From Streptomyces sp. Tu 3180 (GTDB taxonomy: Bacteria; Actinomycetota; Actinomycetes; Streptomycetales; Streptomycetaceae), in contig NZ_WOXS01000002.1 of the NCBI RefSeq assembly GCF_009852415.1, positions 1,116,001 to 1,180,000 on the forward strand: 64,000 bases of DNA, in the 5' to 3' direction. The notes beneath the pieces are model-generated. The model was not told the origin of the DNA. It worked only from the letters and a program-made list of their open reading frames with translations, and searched no databases. Numbering within the stretch: position 1 is the first letter of the stretch; each line of letters begins with the position of its first letter. Below, one piece after another: positions 1 through 8,780 of this stretch. The position numbers and the translations under genes were made by a program.

Positions 1-374
1 TTCCGGAAGCCCCGCAGCGTCAGCGCGCTCACGGTGACGCGCTCGACGGGCTTCTTGTCGGTGCCGGTCACGCAGATGCCGTTGCCCGCCTCGGCGCAGG
101 CGCCCTTGGCGGAGTCCGGGCCGGGCACCAGGACGGTGCGGTGGGCGCCGTGGCCGCGCAGGGTCAGCCTCGGCACGGTGATGTCGACGCTCTCCTTGTA
201 GGTGCCGGGCGAGAGGAGGACGGTGTCCCCCGGCTCCGCGGCGTCCACGGCTTTCTGGATCGATTCCCCGGGCTGCACGCGGTGCACGGTCGGGGTGTCG
301 GCCGGAGGGGCGGCGCCCAGTCCCGCGGCCACGGCGGCGGCGCACGCGAGGTACGCGATGTGTCGTCTGGTCAT
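1..374 (-). CDS. Secreted right-handed beta-helix protein, partial (3' end outside window)
   Basis: Reading from an ATG at 374 on the minus strand gives an uninterrupted frame that runs off the left edge. The first ~27 residues are a signal peptide: MTRRHIAYLACAAAVAAGLG, then an Ala/Pro-rich cleavage region. Next comes the typical entry into a pectin-lyase-like solenoid: residues around VQPGESIQKAVDAAEPGDTV, then LLSPGTYKESVDI and LTLRGHG. This pattern (a line stating that a periodic set of elements makes up the repeat) is the signature of right-handed parallel beta-helix proteins, which are exported and often bind or cleave polysaccharides. Catalytic residues would lie in the missing part, so lyase, epimerase or structural roles cannot be separated. 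It is divergent from the GH109 gene. Family assignment is fairly sure; function is not. Confidence 0.8.
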   Translation of the reverse strand, partial: MTRRHIAYLACAAAVAAGLGAAPPADTPTVHRVQPGESIQKAVDAAEPGDTVLLSPGTYKESVDITVPRLTLRGHGAHRTVLVPGPDSAKGACAEAGNGICVTGTDKKPVERVTVSALTLRGFR

Positions 375-716
375 GTGCCGAAGCTATGAGCGGGGATTGC
401 GCCCCGCCACCGGTGATCACCCAGGTGGGCAGGGGCACGGGGGCGCGGGGTGGTGGCCGTCGCGCGGGGGCGGAGCGCGTCCGCGTCGGGGCGGGCGGGG
501 TGGCACGGCACCGTCCGCCGGCCGGACCGGCCGGCGGACACCGTGATCGCACCGTGACGGCATCCACGGATGCTCGATCCTGCTCGGAAGTGCCTCCTAT
601 CGAGCACATATTGACATGCATGCGCCGAACCCGCAGAGTCATGCCCCGACAGTCCCCGCAGTCCCGACAGTGCACCGGCAGTGATGCAAGCCACCCCATC
701 GAGGAGTGTTGCCGTC
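375..716. other. Intergenic region between divergent secreted genes
   Basis: This 342-base gap lies between the beta-helix gene and the GH109 gene. No credible coding frame was recognised. It must carry the promoters of both genes; one candidate is listed separately at 611-639. Confidence 0.5.
611..639 (+). promoter_or_regulatory. Candidate promoter of the GH109 gene
   Basis: A consensus-like -35 hexamer TTGACA (611-616) is followed after 17 bases by CAGAGT (634-639), close to the actinobacterial -10 TAgAgT form. It lies about 80 bases before the GH109 start at 717. The identification rests on the motif alone. Confidence 0.4.
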
Positions 717-2141
717 ATGTCCGAAAACCCCGCTGTCTCCCGCCGGCTGCTCCTGGGCGGAGCCGTCGCCACCGGCGCCCTCGCGGCCGGGATGACCGCC
801 GCCCCGGCCGCGTCGGCCGCGTCCGGGCAGGCGCCCCGCCGCAGACCCGGGCAGAAGCCGATGACCGGCGTGCCGTTCGACGTCCACAGAACCGTCCGCG
901 TCGGCGTGATCGGCCTGGGCAACCGGGGCGGTGGCATGGTCACGGGCTGGGCGGCCGTGCCCGGCTGCACCGTGACCGCCGTCTGCGACATCCGCGCCGA
1001 CCGGGCGAGACGCGCCGCCGACCGGCTGGCGGGCAAGGGCGAGCCGCGCCCCGCCGAGTACGGCGGCTCCGCCGACTCCTACGTCCGGATGCTCGAGCGC
1101 GACGACATCGACCTGGTGTACGTCGCCACTCCGTGGGAGTTCCACCACGAGCACGGCAGGGCGGCGCTGCTGAGCGGCCGGCACGCCGTGGTGGAGCTCC
1201 CCGTCGCGACCGAACTGCGCGAGCTGTGGGACCTCGTCGACACCTCCGAGCGCACCCGCAGGCACCTGCTCCTCGCGGAGAACTGCAGCTACGGCCGCAA
1301 CGAACTGGCCATGCTCAGGATGGCGCACGCCGGTCTGTTCGGAGACATCACCGACGGCCACGGCGGCTATCTGCACGACCTGCGCGAACTGCTCTTCTCC
1401 GACACCTACTACACCGACTCCTGGCGGCGGCTGTGGCACACCCGCAGCACCGCCTCCCTCTACCCCATGCACGGGCTGGCCCCGATCGCGGCGGCCATGG
1501 ACGTCAACCGCGGCGACCGGATGACCACGCTGCGCGCCACCGCGACCGCCCCGAGGGGACTGGCCGACTACCGCGAGCGCTTCGTCCCCCGGGACCACCC
1601 GTCCTGGAAGGAGACGTACGTCAACGGTGACCTGATCACCTGTCTGATCGAGACGGAGAAGGGGCGGGTCATCCGGGCCGAGCACGACGTGAGTTCGCCC
1701 CGGCCGTACAGCCGGATCAACACCCTCGCCGGCAGCCGCGGGATCGTCGAGGACTACGCGGGGCCCGCCCCGACCGGTGCGCGCGTCTACCTCGAACCGG
1801 ACCACGGCGGCCACGCGTGGCGCGACTTCGACGCCTACCGCAAGGAGTTCGACCACTGGCTGTGGCGGAAGGTCGGCGACGACGCCGCCAACAACGGCGG
1901 CCACGGCGGCATGGACTACGTCCTGCAGTGGCGCACGGTCCAGCTGATGCGCGCCGGGCTGGTGCCCGACATCGACGTCTACGACTCGGCGGCCTGGTGC
2001 GCGGCGATCCCGCTGAGCGCGGCGTCCCTGGCCAGGAAGGGCCGCCCGGTCGAGGTCCCCGACTTCACCCGGGGCGCCTGGGCCGACGCGCGGCGGCCCG
2101 GACTCGACTCGCGCCCCACCGGGATGCCGCCCGTCGGCTGA
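717..2141 (+). CDS. Gfo/Idh/MocA-family GH109 glycosidase, Tat-exported
   Basis: The product is a 474-residue member of glycoside hydrolase family 109, whose characterised members are NAD-dependent alpha-N-acetylgalactosaminidases acting through a transient redox step at C3. The N-terminus (SRRLLLGGAVATGALAAG) carries a twin-arginine signal, so the folded enzyme with its cofactor is exported. A Rossmann motif follows (GVIGLGNRGGGMV) and the family-typical segment HGLAPIAAAMDVNRGDRM is present mid-protein. An upstream in-frame start at 681 exists, but ATG 717 is preferred because GAGGAG at 701-706 sits 10 bases before it and the Tat signal begins there. The gene stands alone, divergent from another secreted protein that may act on polysaccharide. 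Substrate specificity is inferred from the family only. Confidence 0.88.
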   Translation: MSENPAVSRRLLLGGAVATGALAAGMTAAPAASAASGQAPRRRPGQKPMTGVPFDVHRTVRVGVIGLGNRGGGMVTGWAAVPGCTVTAVCDIRADRARRAADRLAGKGEPRPAEYGGSADSYVRMLERDDIDLVYVATPWEFHHEHGRAALLSGRHAVVELPVATELRELWDLVDTSERTRRHLLLAENCSYGRNELAMLRMAHAGLFGDITDGHGGYLHDLRELLFSDTYYTDSWRRLWHTRSTASLYPMHGLAPIAAAMDVNRGDRMTTLRATATAPRGLADYRERFVPRDHPSWKETYVNGDLITCLIETEKGRVIRAEHDVSSPRPYSRINTLAGSRGIVEDYAGPAPTGARVYLEPDHGGHAWRDFDAYRKEFDHWLWRKVGDDAANNGGHGGMDYVLQWRTVQLMRAGLVPDIDVYDSAAWCAAIPLSAASLARKGRPVEVPDFTRGAWADARRPGLDSRPTGMPPVG

Positions 2142-2275
2142 ACGTGGCCGGGAGCCCCCGGGCCGCCGTCGCCCGGACCTCGCGGGCACGGGACCGCCGG
2201 GTCCCGGCGGCTGCCCGGCCACCGGTCCGCCCGCTCGGGAACCGGGGACCGGCCGGGGCCGGTGTCCGTCCCCGC

Positions 2276-2311
2276 GGCCCGGCCCGGCGCACCCGCGTGC
2301 CGGGCCGGGCC
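2276..2311. terminator. Hairpin between convergent GH109 and EF-hand genes
   Basis: A perfect 13-bp G/C stem (2276-2288 with 2299-2311) and a 10-base loop sit between the two convergent stop codons. This is the usual form of a bidirectional terminator in streptomycetes, which lack long U tracts. Confidence 0.6.
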
Positions 2312-2318
2312 GGTGGCG

Positions 2319-2537
2319 TCAACGGTTCATGGCCGCCCAGAACTCCTCGAAGGACATCCGGCCGTCACCGTCGGTGTCGAGCGCGTCTATCAGCTCCCGG
2401 GCCTGCGACGCGGTGATCTCGGAGCCCTCCAGCTCGGCCACGGCCTCCCGGTACTCGTCCGCGGTGACCAGGCCGTCCCCGTCCACGTCGTAGCGCTCGA
2501 AGACCTTGCGCGCCGCCGCCTCGATGATGTCCGCCAT
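2319..2537 (-). CDS. EF-hand calcium-binding protein (calmodulin-like, two hands)
   Basis: This 72-residue acidic protein contains two canonical EF-hand loops, DVDGDGLVTADE (about residues 17-28) and DTDGDGRMSFEE (about 53-64). Each has Asp at positions 1, 3 and 5 and Glu at position 12, so both hands should bind calcium. Streptomycetes have several such small cytosolic calcium sensors or buffers (Cab-type), some linked to aerial growth. There is no signal peptide or membrane segment. The start at ATG 2537 is supported by AAGGACGGAG just upstream. It is monocistronic, and its partner is unknown. Confidence 0.93.
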   Translation of the reverse strand: MADIIEAAARKVFERYDVDGDGLVTADEYREAVAELEGSEITASQARELIDALDTDGDGRMSFEEFWAAMNR

Positions 2538-2729
2538 GTGCTCCGTCCTTCTGTGATCTTCGCTGACGGGGCCACACTATCCGCCCGGTCCGCGGCGACG
2601 CGGTCACCGTACGCCCTGCCGCGGCGCCTCGCGAGGAGCTCGCCCGCCCCCTGCGGACGGCAAGCACAGAAAAACGAAGGCAAGGAGGGACGACCCTCTC
2701 CTTGCCACTCTCAACGTATAGCGCACCGG

Positions 2730-2749
2730 GGGGCTTGCGGCAAGGCCCC
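2730..2749 (+). promoter_or_regulatory. Rifamycin-associated element (RAE) upstream of rgt-helR
   Basis: An imperfect inverted repeat with core CTTGCGGCAAG flanked by GGGG and GCCCC lies 57 bases before the glycosyltransferase start. It agrees with the RAE consensus as I remember it, a 19-20 bp palindrome found upstream of rifamycin-inactivating genes and of helR in actinomycetes and needed for rifamycin-induced expression. The TTGCGG at 2735-2740 could double as a -35 box, with CAGAAT at 2760-2765 as a -10 (19-base spacer); that promoter reading is inference. The element precedes precisely the two gene types it is known to control, which makes a chance match unlikely. Confidence 0.88.
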
Positions 2750-2806
2750 GGTCCTCCCGCAGAATGGCCGGCCTTGACCGAAATCCACGAAAACGGGGGC
2801 CGCTCA

Positions 2807-4042
2807 GTGCGTGTGCTGCTATCGACGTACGGGTCGCGCGGGGACGTCGAACCGCTGGTGGGACTCGCGGTGCGCCTGCGGGAACTCGGCGCGCAGGCGC
2901 GGGTGTGCGCACCGCCCGACGACGACTTCGCGCAGCGGCTGGCCGGTGCCGGCGTGCCGCTGGTGCCGGTCGGCCGGTCGGCGCGCGCGCTGACGACCGA
3001 GGCGCCGGCGCCCTCGTCCCTGCCCCGGCGCGCGGCCGAGCTGATCGCCGATCAGTTCGACGCGGTCACCGCGGCGGCGGAGGGATGCGACGCGCTGGTG
3101 GCGACCGGCATGCTGCCGGCGGCGGCCGGCGCGCTCTCGGTGGCGGAGAAACTGGGCGTCCCCGCCGTGTCCGTGACCTTCCAGCAGCTCACCCTTCCGT
3201 CACCGCACCGCCCTCCCCTGGCGTATCCGGGCCGGCCGTTGCCGCCGGGAGTGAGTGACAACCGGGCGCTGTGGGACCTGGACGCCCGGAACGTGAACGC
3301 GCTGTTCGGCGAGGCGCTCGACACGAACCGGGCGGCGATCGGCCTGCCACCGGTGGACGACGTCCGCGGCTACGTCGTCGGCGACCGGCCGTGGCTGGCG
3401 ACGGATCCGTTCCTGGACCCGTGGCGAAGGACGCGGGACCTCGACGTCGTGCAGACCGGCGCGTGGTTCCCGCCCGGCGAACGGCCGCTGCCGGCCGAGG
3501 TGGAGGCCTTCCTGGACGCCGGCCCGCCGCCGGTGTACGTGGGCTTCGGCAGCATGCCCCTGCACGCCTCGCGCGACATCGGCCGGGTGGCCGTCGAGGC
3601 GGTCCGCGCGCAGGGCCGCCGCGTCCTCCTCTCCCGCGGCTGGGCCGGCCTGGCCCCGGTCGACGACCGGGACGACTGCTTCGTCGTCGGCGAGGCCGAC
3701 CACCGGGCGCTGTTCGGCCGGGTGGCCGCCGTCGTGCACCACGGCGGCGCGGGCACCACCACGACGGCCGCCCGGGCCGGCGCGCCCCAGGTGGTGGTGG
3801 CCCAGGCCGCGGACCAGCCGTACTGGGCCGGCCGCGTGGCCGGGCTGGGCATCGGCGCGGCGCACGACGGCCCGGTCCCGACCGTCGCGTCCCTGTCGGC
3901 CGCGCTCGGTACGGCCCTGGCCCCCGGGACCCGCGCCCGGGCGGCCGCCGTGGCCGCCGCGGTCCGCACCGACGGGGCGGCGGTGGCCGCGCGGCTGCTG
4001 ACCGACGCGACCGGCGGACACGGGCCGTCGGTGACCGCGTGA
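2807..4042 (+). CDS. rgt: Rifamycin glycosyltransferase (GT1 family), antibiotic inactivation
   Basis: The 411-residue product is a GT-B fold family 1 glycosyltransferase of the macrolide/glycopeptide type. The N-terminus VRVLLSTYGSRGDVEPLVGL is the acceptor-domain signature. The C-terminal nucleotide-sugar site appears as VYVGFGSMPL and, around residues 305-330, HHGGAGTTTTAARAGAPQVV, then QPYWAGRVAGLGIG. With the RAE upstream and helR downstream it fits Rgt, which transfers glucose from UDP-glucose to the ansa-bridge C23 hydroxyl of rifamycins and stops them binding RNA polymerase. The GTG at 2807 was chosen because homologues start with this exact motif; a longer frame begins at 2702 but would run through the RAE. 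Only 69 bases separate it from helR, so the two are likely co-transcribed. Rifamycin as substrate is inferred from context. Confidence 0.85.
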   Translation: MRVLLSTYGSRGDVEPLVGLAVRLRELGAQARVCAPPDDDFAQRLAGAGVPLVPVGRSARALTTEAPAPSSLPRRAAELIADQFDAVTAAAEGCDALVATGMLPAAAGALSVAEKLGVPAVSVTFQQLTLPSPHRPPLAYPGRPLPPGVSDNRALWDLDARNVNALFGEALDTNRAAIGLPPVDDVRGYVVGDRPWLATDPFLDPWRRTRDLDVVQTGAWFPPGERPLPAEVEAFLDAGPPPVYVGFGSMPLHASRDIGRVAVEAVRAQGRRVLLSRGWAGLAPVDDRDDCFVVGEADHRALFGRVAAVVHHGGAGTTTTAARAGAPQVVVAQAADQPYWAGRVAGLGIGAAHDGPVPTVASLSAALGTALAPGTRARAAAVAAAVRTDGAAVAARLLTDATGGHGPSVTA

Positions 4043-4111
4043 ACCACGCGGGATCAGTGAACCGGGCCGCCGCGCGCCCCGACCGCGCGGCCTCACATCG
4101 GAGCCAATGAC

Positions 4112-6301
4112 GTGAACCCCTCGACCACCAGCGTCTTCGACCTTCCCGACCACCTCTCCCCCAAGGCCGACCCGGCGCTGATCGCCGGTGACGAGCAGCA
4201 CTTCGCGGCCGTCGCGGAGTGCCTCGAGCGGTCGATCGCCGAGGTGTCCGGCCGCCTCGACGCCGCGCGCAGGGCGCCCGGCGGCCTGGGCCGGCAGGCG
4301 ATGGACCGGGACCTCGAGATCCACCGGCTGACCGCCCGGCTGCGCACGCTGCGCCGCTTCGGCCTGGACCTGTGCCTGGGACGCACGGTCGGCGCGGACG
4401 ACCCCGAGCCCGTGTACATCGGACGGCTCGGCCTCACGGACAGCACGGGCCGCCGGCTGCTGGTCGACTGGCGCTCCCCCGCGGCCGAGCCGTTCTTCGG
4501 AGCCACCCACGCCCACCCGATGGGTCTGGCGAGCCGCCGCAGGTACCGCTGGACCGACGGCCGGATCAGCGACTACTGGGACGAACCGTTCACCTCGGAC
4601 GGCCTGGTCGGGCACGCCGCGCTCGACGCCCAGTCCGCCTTCATCGCCGGCCTGGGCGCCGGCCGGTCGCCGCGGATGCGGGACGTGCTCGGCACCATCC
4701 AGGCCGACCAGGACTCCGTCATCCGCGCGGGATCCCGCGGCGCCCTCGTCGTCGACGGCGGCCCGGGCACCGGGAAGACCGTCGTCGCCCTGCACCGCGC
4801 CGCCTACCTCCTCCACTCCGACCCCCGCCTCGGTCACCGCCGGGGCGGCGTGCTGTTCGTCGGTCCGCACCGGCCCTACCTGGCCTACGTCTCCGACGTC
4901 CTCCCGAGCCTCGGGGAGGAGGGCGTGCAGACCTGCGTCCTGCGTGACCTCGTCGCCGAGGGGGCCGCGGCGGGGACCGAGGCCGACCCGGACGTGGCCC
5001 GCCTGAAGTCGTCCGCGGACCTGGTGAAGGCGATCGAGACGGCCGTCAGGTTCTACGAGGAGCCGCCCGCCGAGGAGGTGACGGTCACGACCCCCTGGTG
5101 CGACATCCGGCTGGGCCCCGACGACTGGGCTGCGGCGTTCGGGGCGGCGGAACCCGGTACGCCGCACAACGAGGCGCGCGAGCAGGTCTGGGAGGAGCTG
5201 CTCACGATCCTGATGGACCGGCACGACGACGAGGCCGCGGCGCGGGACGGCGACGTACCTGCCGGTCTGCTCCGTGAGTCGCTGTCGCGGAACAGGGAGC
5301 TGGTCACGGCCTTCCACCGCGCGTGGCCGCTGCTCGAAGCGGCCGACCTGGTCGCAGACCTGTGGTCGGTCCCCGCCTACCTGCGGATGTGCGCTCCCTG
5401 GCTCGGCCCCGACGAGGTGCGCAGGCTGCAGCGCGCGGACCCCCGTGCCTGGACGGTGTCCGACCTGCCGTTCCTGGACGCGGCCCGGCAGCGGCTCGGC
5501 GACCCGGAGTCGGCCCGGCGCAGGCGTCGGCACGAGGCCGTCATGGCCGCCCAGCGCGAGCGCATGGCGCAGGTGGTCGACGACCTGATCGAGGCCGCGG
5601 CCGACTCCGGCGCCGACGGTGACGAGGGCGAGGGCCTGGTGACGATGCTGCGCGGCGAGGACGCCCGGGTCAGCCTGGCCGACGAGTCCGAACTGCCCGC
5701 CGCCGATCCGGACCTGCTCGCCGGCCCGTTCGCCCACGTCGTCGTGGACGAGGCCCAGGAACTGACCGACGCGGGGTGGCAGATGCTGCTGCTGCGGTGC
5801 CCGTCCCGGAGCTTCACCGTCGTCGGGGACCGCGCCCAGGCCCGGCACGGGTTCACGGAGTCGTGGCGGGAACGGCTCGAGCGGGTCGGTTTCGACCGGA
5901 TCGAGCTGACCTCCCTGAGCATCAACTACCGGACGCCGGAAGAGATCATGGCGGAAGCCGAGCCGGTCGTCCGGGCCGTGCTCCCGGACGCCAACGTGCC
6001 GACCTCGATCCGCAGCGGCGGCGTTCCCGTCGTCCACGGGTCCGTCGCGGATCTGGACTCGGTCCTCGGCACCTGGCTCGCCGCGCATGCCGACGGGATC
6101 GCCTGCGTCATCGGCGGTCCCGCGTTCCGGGAGAGGCCACGCGTCCGATCGCTGACCCCGGAACTGTCGAAGGGACTCGAGTTCGACCTGGTCGTCCTCG
6201 TCGATCCGGAGACGTTCGGCGAGGGCGTCGCAGGAGCGGTCGACCGCTATGTCGCGATGACCCGGGCGACCCGGCAGCTCGTCGTCCTCACCAGCCCCTG
6301 A
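4112..6301 (+). CDS. helR: RNA polymerase recycling/protection ATPase HelR (rifamycin resistance)
   Basis: This 729-residue superfamily-1 helicase-like protein belongs to the HelD/HelR group, which displaces rifamycins from RNA polymerase and recycles stalled enzyme rather than unwinding nucleic acid. Visible features are a helical N-terminal region (about residues 25-90) matching the coiled-coil arm that enters the RNAP secondary channel; the family block DWRSPAAEPFFGATHAHPMG near 120-140; Walker A GGPGTGKT at 216-223; Walker B with DEAQ at 546-549; and C-terminal SF1 motifs SINYRTPEEI, SKGLEFDLVVLVDPE and YVAMTRATRQLVVL. The GTG start at 4112 has GGAG eight bases upstream. It is the second gene of the RAE-controlled operon, so drug inactivation and target protection are induced together. 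Length and motifs show no sign of damage. Confidence 0.92.
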   Translation: MNPSTTSVFDLPDHLSPKADPALIAGDEQHFAAVAECLERSIAEVSGRLDAARRAPGGLGRQAMDRDLEIHRLTARLRTLRRFGLDLCLGRTVGADDPEPVYIGRLGLTDSTGRRLLVDWRSPAAEPFFGATHAHPMGLASRRRYRWTDGRISDYWDEPFTSDGLVGHAALDAQSAFIAGLGAGRSPRMRDVLGTIQADQDSVIRAGSRGALVVDGGPGTGKTVVALHRAAYLLHSDPRLGHRRGGVLFVGPHRPYLAYVSDVLPSLGEEGVQTCVLRDLVAEGAAAGTEADPDVARLKSSADLVKAIETAVRFYEEPPAEEVTVTTPWCDIRLGPDDWAAAFGAAEPGTPHNEAREQVWEELLTILMDRHDDEAAARDGDVPAGLLRESLSRNRELVTAFHRAWPLLEAADLVADLWSVPAYLRMCAPWLGPDEVRRLQRADPRAWTVSDLPFLDAARQRLGDPESARRRRRHEAVMAAQRERMAQVVDDLIEAAADSGADGDEGEGLVTMLRGEDARVSLADESELPAADPDLLAGPFAHVVVDEAQELTDAGWQMLLLRCPSRSFTVVGDRAQARHGFTESWRERLERVGFDRIELTSLSINYRTPEEIMAEAEPVVRAVLPDANVPTSIRSGGVPVVHGSVADLDSVLGTWLAAHADGIACVIGGPAFRERPRVRSLTPELSKGLEFDLVVLVDPETFGEGVAGAVDRYVAMTRATRQLVVLTSP

Positions 6302-6432
6302 GGCCGGCCGGCGGACCCCGCGTGCGGGCGGGGCGGCCCACGGCGTACGGTCGGCGTGCGGGTCCCGGGCCCGCACCGCCCGGACGTGACGGGGCCCTCC
6401 CGCACGGCCGCCGTTCGCACCGAGGAGAAGCG

Positions 6433-6864
6433 TTGTCCCCCGACACCCCGCCGGCCGGCACCGAAGCCGGAGCGAAGACCGACGCCGGCTTCTGGCAGGA
6501 GCGCCGGGTGTGCTTCCTGACCACCCTGCGCCCCGAGGACGGCACCCCGCACCTGGTGCCCGTCGGGGTCACGTACGACCCCGAGACCCGTGTCGCCCGG
6601 GTCATCAGCGACGCCGGGAGCAAGAAGGTCCGCAACGTGCGCCGGGCCGCCCCGGGGGCCGTGGTCGCCGTCAGCCAGGTCGACGGCCGGCGCTGGTGCA
6701 CCCTGGAGGGCACCGCCGTCGTCAGGGACGACGCCGAGTCCGTGGCCGAGGCCGAGCGCCGCTACGCCGAGCGCTACAGGCAGCCGCGCGTCAACCCGAA
6801 CCGGGTGGTCATCGAGATCACCGTCACCCGCGCCCTGGGCACCGCCAAGCCGCCCGGCTGGTGA
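6433..6864 (+). CDS. PPOX-class (flavin/F420-dependent) oxidoreductase
   Basis: This 143-residue protein has the split beta-barrel fold of the pyridoxamine 5'-phosphate oxidase-like superfamily, in the TIGR03618-like F420-binding group. The recognisable order is FWQERRVCFLTTLRPEDGTPHLVPV, then VISDAGSKKVRNVRR (phosphate and cofactor contact), AVSQVDGRRWCTLEGTAVV, and a C-terminal segment ending with ITVTRALG. Such proteins reduce diverse cofactors or xenobiotics with F420H2 or bind FMN or heme. The TTG at 6433 is preceded by the excellent GAGGAGAAG at 6422-6430, which decides the start. It lies 131 bases after helR with a separate ribosome site and is probably its own unit. Substrate is unknown. 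Confidence 0.85.
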   Translation: MSPDTPPAGTEAGAKTDAGFWQERRVCFLTTLRPEDGTPHLVPVGVTYDPETRVARVISDAGSKKVRNVRRAAPGAVVAVSQVDGRRWCTLEGTAVVRDDAESVAEAERRYAERYRQPRVNPNRVVIEITVTRALGTAKPPGW

Positions 6865-6910
6865 CGCCGCGGGCCTCCCGGGGTCCGGCGACGGGGGGAA
6901 CGGTCACTCA

Positions 6911-6960
6911 CCGGACGGGGCCTCCCGCCCACCATGCGGTGGGCGGGAGGCCCCGTCCGG
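6911..6960. terminator. Strong bidirectional hairpin terminator
   Basis: A perfect 23-bp inverted repeat (6911-6933 and 6938-6960) with a four-base ATGC loop lies between the convergent PPOX and MFS genes. Its length and position make it a clear bidirectional terminator. Confidence 0.85.
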
Positions 6961-6989
6961 TTCTGCGTCCCCGCCTGCCGGGTTCCGGC

Positions 6990-8636
6990 TCAGCCGACCG
7001 GCGTCGCCGGGTCCTTGCCCGCCGGCGACGGGCTGTGCCCGGGTCCCCGCTCCGGGGCGGCGTCCGAGCCGCCGGACTCCTCGGCGAGGCGCTCCATGCC
7101 ACTGGTGGTCTTCAGCGGCTTCTCCCTCAGGAACACGACGGCGACCAGCGCGAGCAGCGCGAACGGCGTGGCGATGAGGAACAGGTCGGCCGTGGCGACG
7201 CCGTAGGCGTGCTCGACGACGGACCGCATCGGGGCGGGCAGCGCGGACATGTCCGGGACGCTGCCCTCGCCCGAGCCCTCACCGGCCGGCGCGGTGACGC
7301 CCGCTTCCCTGAGCCCCTCGGTCATCTCGCTGGTGACCCGGTTGGCGAGGATCGCGCCGAGGACGCTGGTGCCGATGGTGCCGCCCATGCTGCGGAAGAA
7401 GGACAGCACGGAGGTCGCGGCGCCCAGTTCGGCGGCGGGCACGTCGTTCTGGGCGGCGAGCACCAGGTTCTGCATCAGCATGCCGACGCCGGCGCCGAGC
7501 ACCGCCATGTAGAGGCTGAGCAGGGCGAAGGAGGTGTCCGCGTCGATCGTGGAGAGCAGGCCGAGACCGGCGGTCATGACGACCGCGCCCGCCACCAGGT
7601 ACCGCTTCCACCTGCCGGTCCGGCTGATCACCTGCCCGGCGACGGTCGACGACACCAGCAGGCCCAGGATCATGGGCAGGCTCATCAGACCGGCGACGGT
7701 CGGCGACTTGCCCAGGGAGACCTGGAAGTACTGCGAGAGGAAGACGGTCCCGCCGAACATGGCGACACCGACCAGCAGGCTGGCGACGGTGGTCAGCGTC
7801 ACCGTGCGGTTGCGGAAGATGTCGAGCGGGATGACCGGCTCGGGGGTGCGGGCCTCCACGAGGACCGCGGCGGCCAGCAGCAGCACGCCGCCGCCCGCGA
7901 GCGCGGCGGTCTGCCAGGACGCCCAGTCGAACTCGTTGCCGGCCAGCGACACCCAGATGAGCAGCGCGCAGACACCGGCGACGATCAGGAAGGCGCCGAG
8001 CCAGTCGATCCGCACCTCGCGCCGCGTGGTGGGCAGCCGCAGCGTGCGCTGCAGCAGGGCGATGGCGAGCAGGGCGAACGGCACGCCGATGAAGAAGCAC
8101 CAGCGCCAGCCCAGCCAGGAGGTGTCCACCAGCACACCGCCGACCAGCGGCCCGGCCACGGTGCCCACCGCGAAGACGGCGCCGAAGATGCCGGCGTACT
8201 TGCCCAGCTGACGGGGCGGGATGATGGCGGCCATCACGACCTGCGCGAGGGCGGTCAGGCCGCCCGCGCCGATGCCCTGCACGACCCGGCTGAAGATCAG
8301 CAGGCCGACGCCGTGGGAGAAGCCCGCCAGCAGCGAGCCGATCACGAACATGCCCAGCGAGAGCTGGAGCAGCAGCTTCTTGTTGAAGAGGTCGGACAGT
8401 TTCCCCCACAGGGGCACCGTCGCGGTCATGGCCAGCAGTTCGGAGGTGACGACCCAGGTGTAGGAGGACTGGCTGGCGCCCAGGTCGGTGATGATCGTGG
8501 GCAGCGCGTTGGACACGACGGTGCCGGCCAGGATCGCGACGAACATGCCGGCCATCAGACCGGACATGGCCTGGAGTATCTGCCGGTGGGTCATGGCGGC
8601 GGGAGGCGCGTCGTCGGGCGCCGGGGGTGAGGTCAC
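6990..8636 (-). CDS. MFS multidrug exporter, DHA2 (14-TM) family
   Basis: The 548-residue protein is a drug:proton antiporter of the 14-helix DHA2 family (EmrB/QacA type). It shows motif A in the 2-3 loop (GKLSDLFNKKLLLQ) and motif C-like GIFGAVFAVGTVAGPLVGGVLVD in helix 5. It has a long periplasmic segment before the last helix and a cytosolic tail rich in Glu, Ser and Pro. A longer frame starts at 8708, but GTG 8636 is preferred: it begins VTSPPAPDDAPP, has GAAAGAG nearby, and leaves 144 bases to the regulator. It is downstream of the TetR gene on the same strand and is very probably co-repressed by it. The transported drug cannot be told from the sequence. Confidence 0.9.
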   Translation of the reverse strand: MTSPPAPDDAPPAAMTHRQILQAMSGLMAGMFVAILAGTVVSNALPTIITDLGASQSSYTWVVTSELLAMTATVPLWGKLSDLFNKKLLLQLSLGMFVIGSLLAGFSHGVGLLIFSRVVQGIGAGGLTALAQVVMAAIIPPRQLGKYAGIFGAVFAVGTVAGPLVGGVLVDTSWLGWRWCFFIGVPFALLAIALLQRTLRLPTTRREVRIDWLGAFLIVAGVCALLIWVSLAGNEFDWASWQTAALAGGGVLLLAAAVLVEARTPEPVIPLDIFRNRTVTLTTVASLLVGVAMFGGTVFLSQYFQVSLGKSPTVAGLMSLPMILGLLVSSTVAGQVISRTGRWKRYLVAGAVVMTAGLGLLSTIDADTSFALLSLYMAVLGAGVGMLMQNLVLAAQNDVPAAELGAATSVLSFFRSMGGTIGTSVLGAILANRVTSEMTEGLREAGVTAPAGEGSGEGSVPDMSALPAPMRSVVEHAYGVATADLFLIATPFALLALVAVVFLREKPLKTTSGMERLAEESGGSDAAPERGPGHSPSPAGKDPATPVG

Positions 8637-8780
8637 GAGATCTCTTTCGGTGGTGGTCGGACGGTCCGCGCGGGCCGGGCGCCGGCGCGTGTCGGCGCGT
8701 CGGCGCACTCGGGGCGCGGACGGACAGCGGGGGTGACGGCCGCGGCCGGGGGCCGGGGGCCGGGCGGCCTGCGCGGTGAC

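Noticed and set aside
2807..4042. Glycosyltransferase as a macrolide or glycopeptide self-resistance or tailoring enzyme
   Set aside because: No biosynthetic genes accompany it, whereas the RAE upstream and helR downstream both indicate rifamycin resistance; the alternative remains possible until tested.
3200..6376. Very long minus-strand open frame (over 1000 codons) opposite rgt-helR
   Set aside because: It is antisense to two well-recognised genes, has no family signatures, and is rich in Gly, Arg, Asp and Val as expected of the reverse frame of high-G+C coding DNA.
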